51,406 nucleotides of DNA from Oscillospiraceae bacterium. GTDB lineage: Bacteria; Bacillota_A; Clostridia; Oscillospirales; Oscillospiraceae. Where the stretch lies: NCBI GenBank assembly GCA_021771675.1, contig JAETOP010000012.1, positions 1 to 51,406 on the forward strand. Direction: 5' to 3'. The notes under the pieces are model-generated. The model was not told where the DNA came from. It did not search any database and was given only the letters and a program-made list of their open reading frames with translations. Positions 8,620 to 16,905 of this stretch are shown piece by piece. Position numbers and translations under genes: made by a program. How positions within the stretch are numbered: position 1 is the first letter of the stretch; the number at the start of each line of letters is the position of its first letter.

Positions 8620-9129
8620 TTACAGTGAAATCATATCGGCTCTGCCCGATCCGGCAGAAAGCCCCGCTTCCGTTTCCCGCAAATGGCACGCCGCGCTGTT
8701 GATGCGCGAGGCAGCGGAACCACCCCAGCCGTAACTTTGAAACTGGTATTGAAGCTGGCACAGATGCTCCAGTTCGGCATCATCCCGCCAACCAAGGTGG
8801 ATTCCCCGCTCTTTTACCGTGTAGGCCAACGCCATCATTTGCTGAAACAATCGCTGTTTTTCATGGACAGCTTTTTCGTATTCCTCCCAGTTCTCGCAGA
8901 TCGTTTTCCGTATATGGGCCGTATAGGATATTCTGACCCTTTTCGCTTTGGCCTGACGCAACACCCGCTGATATTGCTCTAACAGAGCTGCCTTTTCCAG
9001 CGGAGGGTCAAGCCGAGCCATGATAAAACTGGTACCTGGGTTTTGAATAGAAATGCGATCCTCGGATATCTCAAATACTATGCCCTTTATCACAGGGCGG
9101 CTGAGATAATCGCTCAACTCATCCATCAT
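8620..9129 (-). CDS. Unknown ICE protein, helical
   Basis: About 169 residues. The start is an ATG touching the upstream stop (TGATG); a second ATG follows at once. The protein has a short beta-rich N-terminus ('IVFEISEDRISIQNPG') and then long charged helices ('LLEQYQRVLRQAKAKRVRIS', 'KAVHEKQRLFQQMMALAYTV'). No catalytic motif or family seen. It is co-translated with the gene in front of it. Confidence 0.6.
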   Translation of the reverse strand: MMDELSDYLSRPVIKGIVFEISEDRISIQNPGTSFIMARLDPPLEKAALLEQYQRVLRQAKAKRVRISYTAHIRKTICENWEEYEKAVHEKQRLFQQMMALAYTVKERGIHLGWRDDAELEHLCQLQYQFQSYGWGGSAASRINSAACHLRETEAGLSAGSGRADMISL

Positions 9130-9578
9130 CAAGCCCCCATAGCCTGGTGCTGCCAGCTGGCAGGGCGACGCTTCAACCGGCGGCTGTGCTGTTCATAGCG
9201 GACACATCCCCGCAGGTGATATTTCCGCAGGGCTGCCCGGTTGAACTGGAATACCACCGCCGTTTTTCGGGTGCGTCCGGTCAGCACATCCGTGTCGTAC
9301 CGCTTGATGTCAAAGAAATCTCCCAGATCGTTCTGCTCGGCAAAATCCATAAAATCGGTATTGCCCAGCTCCAGAATGCCGTCGGCCAGAAACGCCCGAT
9401 AGAGCGGCATGGGCTGGCCGAGATTCTGCGTGAGCAAAATCGGCGCCGAGCCGTCCACAGGCAGAAGTGTGGCCTTGATTTCCGGCGTTTTGGGGTAGCA
9501 CTCCACGGACAGCCGACAGGCTTTGCCCCAGAAGGTGCCGGAGAGCAGGCATCCAATGCTTTTCTTCTGACAACTCAT
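9129..9578 (-). CDS. Unknown ICE protein, possibly DUF4313-like
   Basis: 149 residues from an ATG with an AAAGGA site. The sequence is beta-rich in the middle ('LYRAFLADGILELGNTDFMDFAEQ'), followed by a basic C-terminal part with many Arg. The middle reminds me of small ICE proteins filed as DUF4313, but I would not rely on this. It sits 38 bases after the methyltransferase-like gene and is probably in one transcript with it. Confidence 0.6.
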   Translation of the reverse strand: MSCQKKSIGCLLSGTFWGKACRLSVECYPKTPEIKATLLPVDGSAPILLTQNLGQPMPLYRAFLADGILELGNTDFMDFAEQNDLGDFFDIKRYDTDVLTGRTRKTAVVFQFNRAALRKYHLRGCVRYEQHSRRLKRRPASWQHQAMGA

Positions 9579-9616
9579 ATTCCTTTTATCTCCCTTGTGA
9601 TGGTATCCGTCTCCGT

Positions 9617-10597
9617 TCAGCCATTCCCCTTATAAATCATGAGGAGCATGGTGGAAACGCTGGTCATTTCAAACTTGATATTCTGGAGCTTCTGGACGGA
9701 GTGGGTATGCTCCGCCAGCCAGTCCTGAAACTCCTTGAACTTGCGCTGCTCGGAGCGGAAGATCCTGTCGATGCACACAGATACCAGGACTCCGCCCGGC
9801 CGCAGGAATTGAAAGGCGTGCTGGATGTGCTCGCATTCCTGGGAAAAAGGCGGATTCATCAGCACGGCGTCATACACCGGTTGAGGATCGAGTGCCAGCA
9901 AGTCATCACCGATGAGATGATGGCCTTTCAGTTCCAGCAGTTTCCGCAGGGCATGGTTCCACTCCACGCAGTCCACATGGGGCGTGATGGCTTTTACCGC
10001 ATCGGCAATACGGCCAGACCCGGCCTCGGGCTCCAGCACCCGGCTCTCTCCATCCAGATGGACAGCGGCCAGCATTTCCGACACCAGCTCCGGCGGGGAA
10101 AACTGAATATCCCCACCCTGCATCATCTGGGCCTGATAGGTCAGATCCCGAATCTGGATCGCTCTGGTGTCCGGTGGGACAAGAGCCTTTTCCCGCAGCG
10201 CATTAAACTGTGAGATGGCGGCGAGGAGTTGGGTCAGGTCTTTGACGCCCGCTCTCTGAAGCCGCTGATAATCCGTCGTTCCCTCAAAGGGGTACTTCGG
10301 CCCGGGAAGCCGATGCTCCGCCAGATGCTTTGCGCAGGCAGAGTAATACCGCAGACTTTCATAGATAACCCCAGTGGTCAGGGCCGTTTCAAAGGGGGTA
10401 AGCCCCTCGGCCAGTTCCTTCTCCTGCAGGTATTGCAGAACATGGATATGGGCCGTGTGTTCCGCAATCTGCCGGTCACGCTCCTTCTGCTGCCGCTGAC
10501 GCCTGGGCGTATTGGTGAGATAATTTCCGCTCAGGTGCTCGACTTTGGCGTTCAATCCTTCGATTTGTTTTTCGATTTTTGCCGTTAAAGCGGGCAT
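9617..10597 (-). CDS. N6-adenine DNA methyltransferase-like protein
   Basis: About 326 residues from an ATG preceded by GGAGGG; the frame is open upstream without a site. The N-terminal third is a coiled, charged region ('RRQRQQKERDRQIAEHTAHI'). The C-terminal half is a Rossmann-type methyltransferase: motif I 'LEPEAGSGRIADAV' (about 187-200) and the catalytic motif NPPF (about 246-249) typical of enzymes that methylate the amino group of adenine. No restriction subunit is next to it, so it is likely a solitary methyltransferase. Such enzymes on mobile elements are thought to protect incoming DNA from host restriction. The recognition sequence cannot be predicted. Confidence 0.8.
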   Translation of the reverse strand: MPALTAKIEKQIEGLNAKVEHLSGNYLTNTPRRQRQQKERDRQIAEHTAHIHVLQYLQEKELAEGLTPFETALTTGVIYESLRYYSACAKHLAEHRLPGPKYPFEGTTDYQRLQRAGVKDLTQLLAAISQFNALREKALVPPDTRAIQIRDLTYQAQMMQGGDIQFSPPELVSEMLAAVHLDGESRVLEPEAGSGRIADAVKAITPHVDCVEWNHALRKLLELKGHHLIGDDLLALDPQPVYDAVLMNPPFSQECEHIQHAFQFLRPGGVLVSVCIDRIFRSEQRKFKEFQDWLAEHTHSVQKLQNIKFEMTSVSTMLLMIYKGNG

Positions 10598-10613
10598 TTT
10601 TGATCCCTCCATC

Positions 10614-10817
10614 TTAATTTTTGCATGCAATTCTCTTCAGCCCATCCGGGCTGATGCTCTCGCAGGCCAACCGGGTCACACGCCAGTTTTCCGGGTGCGT
10701 CTGCCGTGACCTGATCCGCTCCAAAAGCTCCCTCTTGCCACAGACCGCAAACTGCTTCCAACGGTACTGCGGACAATGCTCGGTGCCTTGGAATTGCAAA
10801 TATTCCAGTGCAAACAT
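10614..10817 (-). CDS. Small basic protein of unknown function
   Basis: 67 residues from an ATG with a GGAGGA site. It starts MFALEYLQFQGTEHCPQYRW and contains about ten Arg/Lys and four Cys. It ends just upstream of the methyltransferase ribosome binding site, so it is probably co-transcribed with it. A shorter frame overlapping it on the same strand has no ribosome binding site. Confidence 0.5.
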   Translation of the reverse strand: MFALEYLQFQGTEHCPQYRWKQFAVCGKRELLERIRSRQTHPENWRVTRLACESISPDGLKRIACKN

Positions 10818-10872
10818 AGCTGCTCTATTCCTCCATCAAACTATGACTTGATTTTGTGCGGCCTTACATTCC

Positions 10873-11115
10873 TCAAGAGAACACATCCGTGACCACCTCG
10901 GTTCCCGGGGCGTGTCTGGTGAGCAGGTCAATCAGCGTGGCCTCAACTTCATCCAGCAAACCGTAATAGACTGACCCGTATAGGGCGGCCTCATTGCCCG
11001 CCTCCCGCTGGTCATCCTCTGGGCTTGGCACTTTGATGCCGTTTCCCGTCAAAAGGTCATCGAACAGCTCGACAATCAATGCCGCTTCATTGCGTGTATA
11101 GATTTGTTCCTCCAT
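10873..11115 (-). CDS. Small acidic unknown protein
   Basis: 80 residues from an ATG with a GGAGGG site 9-10 bases upstream. It is strongly acidic and predicted helical ('LFDDLLTGNGIKVPSPEDD'). Its start lies 5 bases past the stop of the cysteine-cluster gene, so the two share a transcript. No family recognised. Confidence 0.6.
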   Translation of the reverse strand: MEEQIYTRNEAALIVELFDDLLTGNGIKVPSPEDDQREAGNEAALYGSVYYGLLDEVEATLIDLLTRHAPGTEVVTDVFS

Positions 11116-11120
11116 GGCGG

Positions 11121-11819
11121 TCAGCCCTCCTTCCCCAGCAGGCGGCGCAGGTGCCGCAGCAGCACCTGAAGGTTGTGGTCGTACTGGGGCAGGAACGGCT
11201 GATCCACATCAAACTCGTGATAGCGCAGGAAAATGATGGCCGGCAGAGCCTGCTCATAGGTAAGAAAGCCCATTTCCGCAAGCAGTGCGCCGATTTTCCG
11301 GCAGGCATCATATTCCCTCTTTGCGAACTCCCGATCCTCCCTGGAGAAGTTTTGATAGAACCAATCCTTGACCAGAACCTTGCCGTCCTGAAAGTGATGG
11401 TCGGCGTCCAGACACTGCACCCACTCAAATTCCTGCCCACGCTGTCCCGGTCCCACCGAGAACGGATAGAGCCGGCAGGTGCGGGTGCGGGCGGGGTAAA
11501 CGGAGCAAGCCCCGTCCTTCAGAAAAGTACAGGCTTCCTCCTCTCCCACCGTGTTCATGGTAAAAATGGGATAGCCTCTGGAGATGGGAACCGGTGTAGT
11601 GTACTGGGCGTAGAAGCCGATCAGATCCAGATTGGGCTGGCCATGCTCTCGCAGGTATTTGGTAAGGCGAAAGGCGTCCAGACTCTCCACCATGACTTTT
11701 TCCGTCAGGTGGCGGCAGCACGCTCCACACCGCTGGCATTTGAAGTCCACCCAGTCTTTGGGACGGACCCGCTTGGCGTCTATTTTCACACCGCCGAGCT
11801 CGGATACTCCATAATCCAT
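11121..11819 (-). CDS. YkgJ-type cysteine cluster protein
   Basis: 232 residues. Near residues 28-35 is the hallmark 'CQRCGACCR', followed by 'ACTFLKDGACSVYPARTRTCRLYPF' (split here by a short loop), which gives the full set of cysteines of the YkgJ family (putative zinc- or iron-binding CxxCxxCC domain). Family members are small redox or metal-cluster proteins of mostly unknown biochemical role. The C-terminal half is helical. It is a common passenger of ICEs in gut Clostridia. It is translated just ahead of the small acidic protein. Confidence 0.82.
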   Translation of the reverse strand: MDYGVSELGGVKIDAKRVRPKDWVDFKCQRCGACCRHLTEKVMVESLDAFRLTKYLREHGQPNLDLIGFYAQYTTPVPISRGYPIFTMNTVGEEEACTFLKDGACSVYPARTRTCRLYPFSVGPGQRGQEFEWVQCLDADHHFQDGKVLVKDWFYQNFSREDREFAKREYDACRKIGALLAEMGFLTYEQALPAIIFLRYHEFDVDQPFLPQYDHNLQVLLRHLRRLLGKEG

Positions 11820-11838
11820 ATTTACTCCCTACTTTCTA

Positions 11839-11878
11839 TAAAAGAGGGCCAGACCAGGCAAACGCCCAGTCTGGCCCA
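11839..11878 (-). terminator. Terminator downstream of the small membrane protein gene
   Basis: The stem GGGCCAGAC / GTCTGGCCC with a GC-rich inner part is followed on the minus strand by CTCTTTTAT. It ends the transcript of the 11921-12163 gene and lies just before the cysteine-cluster gene, so that gene may have its own promoter or depend on readthrough. Confidence 0.8.
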
Positions 11879-11920
11879 GAACTGTGATACCGTAGAAAAC
11901 GGCATCAGTCACTCAAAAAC

Positions 11921-12163
11921 TCAAGCAGCCATCATCCCCACAGGGATCGGGCTGACAGCCGCCACAGGAGAAGGGTTCATCTCCACAAAGTAGTTGGAAT
12001 TCATGGTTTCAAACCGCAGCATTTCTGCGGAAGACTCATAAATCTTCACCACCCTGGAGGTGCGGATAAACTCACCGCCGCAAAACAGGAGCGCACAGGC
12101 CCCCACAGCGACAGGCCAGATAGCCGTACCATGCAGATAAACATTCTTCTTGTTGGGATTCAT
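11921..12163 (-). CDS. Small membrane-associated protein of unknown function
   Basis: 80 residues from an ATG with a GGAGGT site. A single hydrophobic segment at about 12-29 ('GTAIWPVAVGACALLFCGG') suggests one membrane helix. A short domain rich in Ser/Glu and Met follows. No family recognised. A terminator follows it. Confidence 0.55.
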   Translation of the reverse strand: MNPNKKNVYLHGTAIWPVAVGACALLFCGGEFIRTSRVVKIYESSAEMLRFETMNSNYFVEMNPSPVAAVSPIPVGMMAA

Positions 12164-12199
12164 TGCTATGACACCTCCATTACAGTTGCCGGGGGCGGC

Positions 12200-12742
12200 C
12201 TATAAACGGCACACCTCCAAAAATACTTCACGGATCTGCCGAAGCAGTTCCCTCATTTTCTTATCGCTGACAGCCTGACGCTGCGCGATCTCGTGTGTCC
12301 CATAGCCCAGAAGCCGGAGCCGCACCACCTCGGAATGACCGGGAGGCAGCTTCTTGATCAGGGCGTGCAGCAGCAGATTTTCCTCCAACTCCACATAGGC
12401 GGCCCGCTCTGCCGCAGGCAAGCCGGTGGCGAGAGGACGGCCATCTATGCCGCCGGTGTCCAAGCTCAAGGCATCCGCAAAGGCGGCCTGTCGTTTCAGA
12501 CTGCGCCTGTACTGGGATACGCTCTGGGCCATGGCCCGGTAGGCAATGGTGGAGAAGGAAAACCGCCTCAGTTCCGCTTCGGTCAGGTACTTGTGAACAG
12601 CTCGGAGAAACCCCAGAGCGGCCACACCGTAGTAATCGTCCTCGGCCAGAGCGTACTTGTTGAGAAATCCATAAATCAGCTGGTGATGTTCACTGGCAAA
12701 CTGCCGTTCCGCATCGCTCAAAACAGAGGCGGTGGCGATCAC
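12200..12742 (-). CDS. Sigma-70-like regulator of the ICE
   Basis: About 180 residues. A region-2-like part ('DYYGVAALGFLRAVHKYL' and 'FSFSTIAYRAMAQSVSQYRR') is followed by a region-4-like helix-turn-helix ('EVVRLRLLGYGTHEIAQR'). Proteins of this build on ICEs either replace sigma factors or help RNA polymerase at element promoters. The start is uncertain: the GTG used here abuts a GAGGGG run with almost no spacing. A second sigma-like protein is encoded at 20269-20859. Confidence 0.75.
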   Translation of the reverse strand: MIATASVLSDAERQFASEHHQLIYGFLNKYALAEDDYYGVAALGFLRAVHKYLTEAELRRFSFSTIAYRAMAQSVSQYRRSLKRQAAFADALSLDTGGIDGRPLATGLPAAERAAYVELEENLLLHALIKKLPPGHSEVVRLRLLGYGTHEIAQRQAVSDKKMRELLRQIREVFLEVCRL

Positions 12743-12808
12743 CCCCTCAATGGGGCCATGGGCCGCCCGGACAGTTCATATCCGAGCGGCGCACTCAGCC
12801 GCCATTTT

Positions 12809-13621
12809 TTAGAGAGGCAGCTCCTCCCCGACAGCGGCCCCGACCTTGGCTCCGCCTTCCGTACCAAAGCCGTCGTAGTCACAGCCGTCGTCCTGCTGGC
12901 TCTGCATGGCCTTGACCCGCTCATCCAGCATGGCCTTGGCCTGCTGACGGAAAGCGGCAGTATAGGTCTTAATCCGGGCCAGCTCCTCGCCGGAGAAATC
13001 CGCCACCTTGCGGAAGGTCGCCACGCTGTAGACATTGCCGCCGCTGGTCATGCGCTTCAGCCCGATCTCAATGACGCTGCCAAAGGCTGCCCGCCCACGG
13101 GTCAGGAAGGCAGCGTTCATGAAGTCGTTAAAGGGCTTCAGACTGGTGGGAGGCAGGTTGAGCATGATGGGCATGATCTCCCCGCTCTGGAGCAGGTAGA
13201 GGGAGCGCATATTCTTGCACGCCTTGCCTTTTCCGTCCTCGGCAGTGCCAAAGTCGTTCAGTTCACAGGCGGCACAGGCCCCACCGGGATCACCGATCCC
13301 CAGCTTGCCGTCCACAGAAGCGCAGATGGGATTCTTATCCTCATCGCCCATAGGGCCAGGCCAATAGCCATTGCTGGCGTGGTGGTAGAGCAGAACGCCG
13401 GTCAGCGTTTCCACATACGCCGGGTGCTCGGGATCGTCACTGGGCATCTCGAACTGGAGAATACCGCCGGCAGGGATCTTCACACGGGGAAAGCTCAGGC
13501 GCAGCCCATCCATATCGTCGGCCAGATCCTCCTTGGAGAAGTCGCCGAGGCCCTGAACATCATCGGGCAGGCGGAACAGATTGGTAGTGTCCACAGTCGC
13601 CAAATTAGTCTGATTACTCAT
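12809..13621 (-). CDS. Possible ssDNA-binding or recombination-associated ICE protein
   Basis: 270 residues from an ATG with an AGGAGG site. The middle carries a cysteine group 'GGACAACELNDFG' and then 'GKACKN' (about residues 112-135), which may bind zinc. This resembles the layout of some phage single-strand DNA-binding proteins, but the resemblance is only by pattern. The C-terminus is helical with an acidic, glycine-rich tail. Its neighbours are a DUF932 protein and SSB, which fits a DNA-processing set. Function unproven. Confidence 0.5.
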   Translation of the reverse strand: MSNQTNLATVDTTNLFRLPDDVQGLGDFSKEDLADDMDGLRLSFPRVKIPAGGILQFEMPSDDPEHPAYVETLTGVLLYHHASNGYWPGPMGDEDKNPICASVDGKLGIGDPGGACAACELNDFGTAEDGKGKACKNMRSLYLLQSGEIMPIMLNLPPTSLKPFNDFMNAAFLTRGRAAFGSVIEIGLKRMTSGGNVYSVATFRKVADFSGEELARIKTYTAAFRQQAKAMLDERVKAMQSQQDDGCDYDGFGTEGGAKVGAAVGEELPL

Positions 13622-13640
13622 AAAAGTTTCCTCCTTAAAA

Positions 13641-14729
13641 TTACGCCGCCATTTGCTGGCTGGCGCTTTGGTTGATATGGTTCCATGCAGCGTTGGGCAT
13701 GGTCAACACATTGTAGCCGATCCCCTCCAGCTCCGTGGCTCGGTCATAGCTGTCCACATCCTGGCTGAATCGGGTGATCGCGTTGGCAAGCCCATACAGG
13801 GACATATCCTGTCCTTCAATCAAATGCCGCAATACCTCCGGCTGCTCCGTTTCCCGGATGCCAAAGGAACTGCCTGTCAGCTTGATCACCCCCGGTACAT
13901 CCACGAGAGAGAGGGGGGCCAGCTTGGCTTCACGCATTTTGTTAATGACCCGGGTAAACCGGGCTTCATCCACAGCGGCTCGTACAGAGTCCTGAAGTTT
14001 GAGGACAAATGCCCGATCCTCCGCCATCAATGTCTCCGGGGAGTAGATCAGGAAATCGTCCTCAGCACTGGTGGTTCTCCCCACATGGTTGCGCTTGGTT
14101 TTGGCGTCGTTGACGACCATGCCGTTGGAGCAGACCAGACGATAGACCAGAGGCTGTACCAGTACAGAGCCAAGCCCCACCTCGCTGTTGGAGATGATAA
14201 GGCCGGATTGTACGGTGTCCCCCGGCGTCACATCCACCTGAAGCCGGGGATTGACCACCTTGAGATACATGCGGGTGTCGGTGATCTCACAGCTTTCAAA
14301 GATGGCGTCCGGCATCTGCCCAATGATGGGCAGCACCGCCTGGAGAATGTCCAGATGGTCGATACGCCGGTACCGGTTGCTGACCAGCGCCCTTGCCGCT
14401 CCGTCCAGAGTCCGCACCATCTTCTGCTCGGACTTGCGCCCCAGCCAGCTGTTGACATTCTGCGTCAGCAGGTCGGGAAAGTCGGTGAGCATACGGTCAT
14501 AATACTTGGCCGGGATGTCCAGATAGGCGCTGATCTGCCGGTGAGCCGTGGGCTTGATATCCATTGGCTCCACCAGATCCACATCGTTGTCGTCGATGAG
14601 CCGCAAAAGCGGGCTTCCTCCAAAGGATTCCATCTGAAGATTGCCGGTCTTTACAAGATAGTCCTGTTTGGACTGGTTCTGGCGCAGAACCTCGGCGCTC
14701 AGTTCGTCGATGGTCAGACCGCTTTTCAT
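13641..14729 (-). CDS. DUF932 family protein
   Basis: 362 residues from an ATG with an AAGGGG site. It has the hallmarks of the phage/plasmid-like DUF932 family: 'AYLDIPAKYYDRML' near residue 70, the central 'RALVSNRYRRIDHLDIL', 'SGLIISNSEVGLGSVLVQPLVYRLVC' (split by one beta turn) and 'NGMVVNDAKTKRNHVGR'. The family is common on ICEs, plasmids and phages, next to single-strand DNA-binding or recombination genes. Its biochemical role is not established. It begins 37 bases downstream of the membrane protein gene and is probably co-transcribed with it. Confidence 0.88.
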   Translation of the reverse strand: MKSGLTIDELSAEVLRQNQSKQDYLVKTGNLQMESFGGSPLLRLIDDNDVDLVEPMDIKPTAHRQISAYLDIPAKYYDRMLTDFPDLLTQNVNSWLGRKSEQKMVRTLDGAARALVSNRYRRIDHLDILQAVLPIIGQMPDAIFESCEITDTRMYLKVVNPRLQVDVTPGDTVQSGLIISNSEVGLGSVLVQPLVYRLVCSNGMVVNDAKTKRNHVGRTTSAEDDFLIYSPETLMAEDRAFVLKLQDSVRAAVDEARFTRVINKMREAKLAPLSLVDVPGVIKLTGSSFGIRETEQPEVLRHLIEGQDMSLYGLANAITRFSQDVDSYDRATELEGIGYNVLTMPNAAWNHINQSASQQMAA

Positions 14730-14766
14730 ATAAGAGTTTCACCCCTTCCTTTTGTGTTTGCCGCCC

Positions 14767-15555
14767 CTACCAGGTGACGGCTACTGTGTCCTCCTTGACC
14801 TCGGCGGCAAGCCCTTCGCCCTCCAGCACCTTCACCAGCTGAGGCCAGTAGACCTTCTCCGGGAAGCTGGGCAGGGGAGCGTGTTCCTCCTCCATGCCTT
14901 CCATGCGGATGGCGCCGTCCTCGCCGATCTCCAGACTGCTGTGACCTCTGGAATTGAGGTCGGCAATCAAGCTCTCCAAGACCTTGCGGCCTTGATGCTC
15001 ATACCAGATACGGGGATCGACAGGCTGCCCGTTGGGAGGCAGATGTCCGCTCTCTTCGCCCGCTTTTCCAGCATTGGAGAAGGGGACGATCTTCACCAGC
15101 GAACACTGGAGGCCACCCTGGGGGTCCATCTGCACATCGGCAAAATTGAATTCCGGGACGCCGTAAATACGAATGCGCCCGGTGCCGCCCTCCAGAATCA
15201 GCCGCTCCGGCTGCTTTTCGCGCCACTCCCACCGGGCCTTCGGGTAGACCGATTTCAGATAGGCCGAGATTCGGTGGTTGACATGACGGAGCAGAATTTC
15301 TTGCATGTCCATGTCGCCAGCGGACTGGTTCCCGCAGGGAGTGCCAGTCTGTGGTGCAGTTTGCTGTAAATTCTCACGCCACTGACGCTTGGCTTCAGCA
15401 TAGGGAAGCAGAACTGTCAGCACCAGCCAGAGCGCCCAAACGGCAATCACGGCCAGCAGAAGCCACTGCTGCCACGGACCACGCACCAGGGCCAGCACGG
15501 CGATGACCGCTCCAATCAGGAGCGAAAGGCTGCCCCAAATTTTTTGATACGGCAT
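14767..15555 (-). CDS. Membrane protein with large cytoplasmic domain, unknown
   Basis: 262 residues from an ATG with an AAAGGA site. Two hydrophobic segments near the N-terminus (about 8-24 and 30-51) form a helical hairpin. A soluble domain of about 200 residues follows, including 'RIRIYGVPEFNFADVQMD' and 'RKVLESLIADLNSRG'. No family recognised. It is the first gene after a terminator (15589-15645), so it should have its own promoter or depend on readthrough. Confidence 0.65.
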   Translation of the reverse strand: MPYQKIWGSLSLLIGAVIAVLALVRGPWQQWLLLAVIAVWALWLVLTVLLPYAEAKRQWRENLQQTAPQTGTPCGNQSAGDMDMQEILLRHVNHRISAYLKSVYPKARWEWREKQPERLILEGGTGRIRIYGVPEFNFADVQMDPQGGLQCSLVKIVPFSNAGKAGEESGHLPPNGQPVDPRIWYEHQGRKVLESLIADLNSRGHSSLEIGEDGAIRMEGMEEEHAPLPSFPEKVYWPQLVKVLEGEGLAAEVKEDTVAVTW

Positions 15556-15588
15556 TGTTTACCATCCTTTCACTGTTTTGCCGGAAAA

Positions 15589-15645
15589 CAAAAAAAGGGC
15601 CGCACCATGTTTCCGGTTTCTCTCACGAAAACATGGTGCGGCCCC
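15589..15645 (-). terminator. Terminator of the ssb transcript
   Basis: A perfect 16-bp stem (GGGCCGCACCATGTTT and its complement) with a 16-base loop is followed on the minus strand by a long T-run. It lies 12 bases past the ssb stop codon. Confidence 0.93.
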
Positions 15646-15657
15646 GTATGCTGGATT

Positions 15658-16092
15658 CTATTCCGGCAATGGTTCCCGATCCCCGTCCAGACGCCTTTCT
15701 GGAGAAAAGCCATTCTCTCTGGGGATCTGCTCCGCAGGCTTTGCAGCGGGAACGGCGTCCGGGTTGCTGCCCCGGCTCCTGTTTCCAGCTACATAGCCAC
15801 CATCCTTGAATATGACTTTGAGCACCTTGTATGTGGCCTTGCCGTCCTGTCCCAGGTTATCTACCAAATGAAGCTGACCGCAGACCCACAGCAAACTGCC
15901 CTTCCTCACATTCATCCTTGCCAGTCGTTCCGCCTCTGGACCAAAGGCCCAGACCTGGTACGCTTGGCGCTCATTTTTGGCTCCTCGCCAAACCGACTCG
16001 AATATGTTGAAGCGAATATAGGGCTTCCTCCCCGTGCTTATACACAAATTCAAGTCGGCATTGACATAGCCAATCACATAAACCTGAGCCAT
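15658..16092 (-). CDS. ssb: Single-stranded DNA-binding protein
   Basis: 144 residues from an ATG with an AAAGGGG site. The N-terminal 105 residues form an OB-fold of the SSB type: 'YVIGYVNADLNLCIS', 'YIRFNIFESVWRG', 'YQVWAFGPEAERLARMNVRKGSLLWVCGQL' (read as successive strands). The C-terminal tail is flexible and charged and lacks the canonical DDDIPF end, finishing in EPLPE. ICE-encoded SSBs coat the single strand that enters the recipient. The gene stands alone between a structured leader and a strong terminator. Confidence 0.85.
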   Translation of the reverse strand: MAQVYVIGYVNADLNLCISTGRKPYIRFNIFESVWRGAKNERQAYQVWAFGPEAERLARMNVRKGSLLWVCGQLHLVDNLGQDGKATYKVLKVIFKDGGYVAGNRSRGSNPDAVPAAKPAEQIPRENGFSPERRLDGDREPLPE

Positions 16093-16130
16093 AACACCCC
16101 TTTCTGCCTTCCGGCCAAATTCTATATATT

Positions 16131-16307
16131 AAAATAAGCGCCAGTGATTCAACCGGCTGCCCCAAAAGGGCGCAGTTGTACCGCTGACGCTTACATACAA
16201 ACTTAACAACATGTGCAATGCGGGGGGAAAGGATGACCCTCTCAACCCCTGCGGGACAGGTATGTAGACCTGACATCCCAAAAGGGACACGCACAAAAAT
16301 CAATTAC
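16131..16307 (-). ncRNA. Structured 5' leader upstream of ssb, possible attenuator or small RNA
   Basis: A consensus promoter at 16314-16342 would start a transcript near 16307, more than 210 bases before ssb. The leader folds well. CAGGT/ACCTG (16257-16261 with 1668-16272 in the same window) is stacked on GGGA/TCCC (16253-16256 with 16276-16279). A GC-rich helix follows. Last is a 9-bp stem (16184-16192 with 16136-16144) enclosing CTGCGCCC/GGGGCAG, and this stem ends in ATTTTAATA like a weak terminator. There is no convincing long coding frame in it. It could be an attenuator that senses the state of the element, or a separate small RNA. Confidence 0.5.
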
Positions 16308-16313
16308 AGATAG

Positions 16314-16342
16314 AGTGTAGCACAATATCTTGTGGTTGTCAA
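16314..16342 (-). promoter_or_regulatory. Strong sigma-70 promoter of the ssb leader
   Basis: On the minus strand there is a perfect -35 box TTGACA (16337-16342), a 17-base spacer and a -10 box TACACT (16314-16319). It points toward ssb and the long minus-strand block. Confidence 0.82.
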
Positions 16343-16399
16343 GCTATAAAATCAATATATAGTATTCAGCGAGGCGGTTAACACATAATATAGTAGGAC

Positions 16400-16648
16400 T
16401 TAGTATTTTACGAACAGACCAACCGGACAAACACGGCCGTACCCGGGGGTGGAGATATACCAGCAGCCGGGGCCAGTGATGTTCCAGTCCACCTCCAGAG
16501 TAATGTCATGCCAGCCTTCTGGGAAGAGGGCGGTAAGGCCCTGACCGGCGTGGATCCCGTAACCATCCAGCAGAAGTCTGGGATGGGGATCAGTATCGGT
16601 TGACGCGGGGAGCTGGAGCTGTTTGATTTTTTCTGTGTTCCAAGCCAT
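16400..16648 (-). CDS. Small ICE protein, DUF5348-like
   Basis: 82 residues from the ATG giving MAWNTEKIKQLQL, chosen because a GAGGG site precedes it. The frame stays open up to 16765 but without a site. The core 'HAGQGLTALFPEGWHDITLEV' and 'GPGCWYISTPG' followed by 'PVGLFVKY' resembles the short beta-barrel-like DUF5348 proteins of Clostridia mobile elements. Function unknown. It ends 58 bases before the ssb leader promoter. Confidence 0.6.
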   Translation of the reverse strand: MAWNTEKIKQLQLPASTDTDPHPRLLLDGYGIHAGQGLTALFPEGWHDITLEVDWNITGPGCWYISTPGYGRVCPVGLFVKY

Positions 16649-16724
16649 TGCAATTCCCTCATTTCTATTACAATAAATTTGGACGGGAAAGCCGGGCAGC
16701 CAGTCCGGCTTTTTTGTGTCCTCA

Positions 16725-16765
16725 TAAAGAAAAAGAGTCCGGCCGGTGACGAAATTCTGCATCAT
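16725..16765. repeat. 41-bp dispersed repeat, copy 1
   Basis: It matches 18972-19012 in the same orientation with 5 differences in 41 bases; the shared core is AAAGAAAAAGAGTCCGGCCG. On the minus strand both copies begin with ATG and can encode 'QN..' and then 'GRTLFLY', so they may be parts of a duplicated small reading frame. Confidence 0.75.
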
Positions 16766-16905
16766 TTAAGAATATAAGTCTACACCTAAATGACTGCCTG
16801 TCCCGTATATTCATAAAGTCGGAAATCAGCCCGAAAAGCTACCTATTTCCACGCTCTCGGAAATATGGTAGAATAGAAAAATAAAATGACAAAAATTAGG
16901 GCCTG

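Noticed and set aside
10585..10776. 63-codon minus-strand frame next to the methyltransferase gene
   Set aside because: It overlaps a better-supported small gene (10614-10817) that has a clear ribosome binding site.
15971..16303. 110-codon minus-strand frame across the ssb leader
   Set aside because: It overlaps the ssb start in another frame and covers stable RNA helices; no good start site. A very short leader peptide cannot be excluded.
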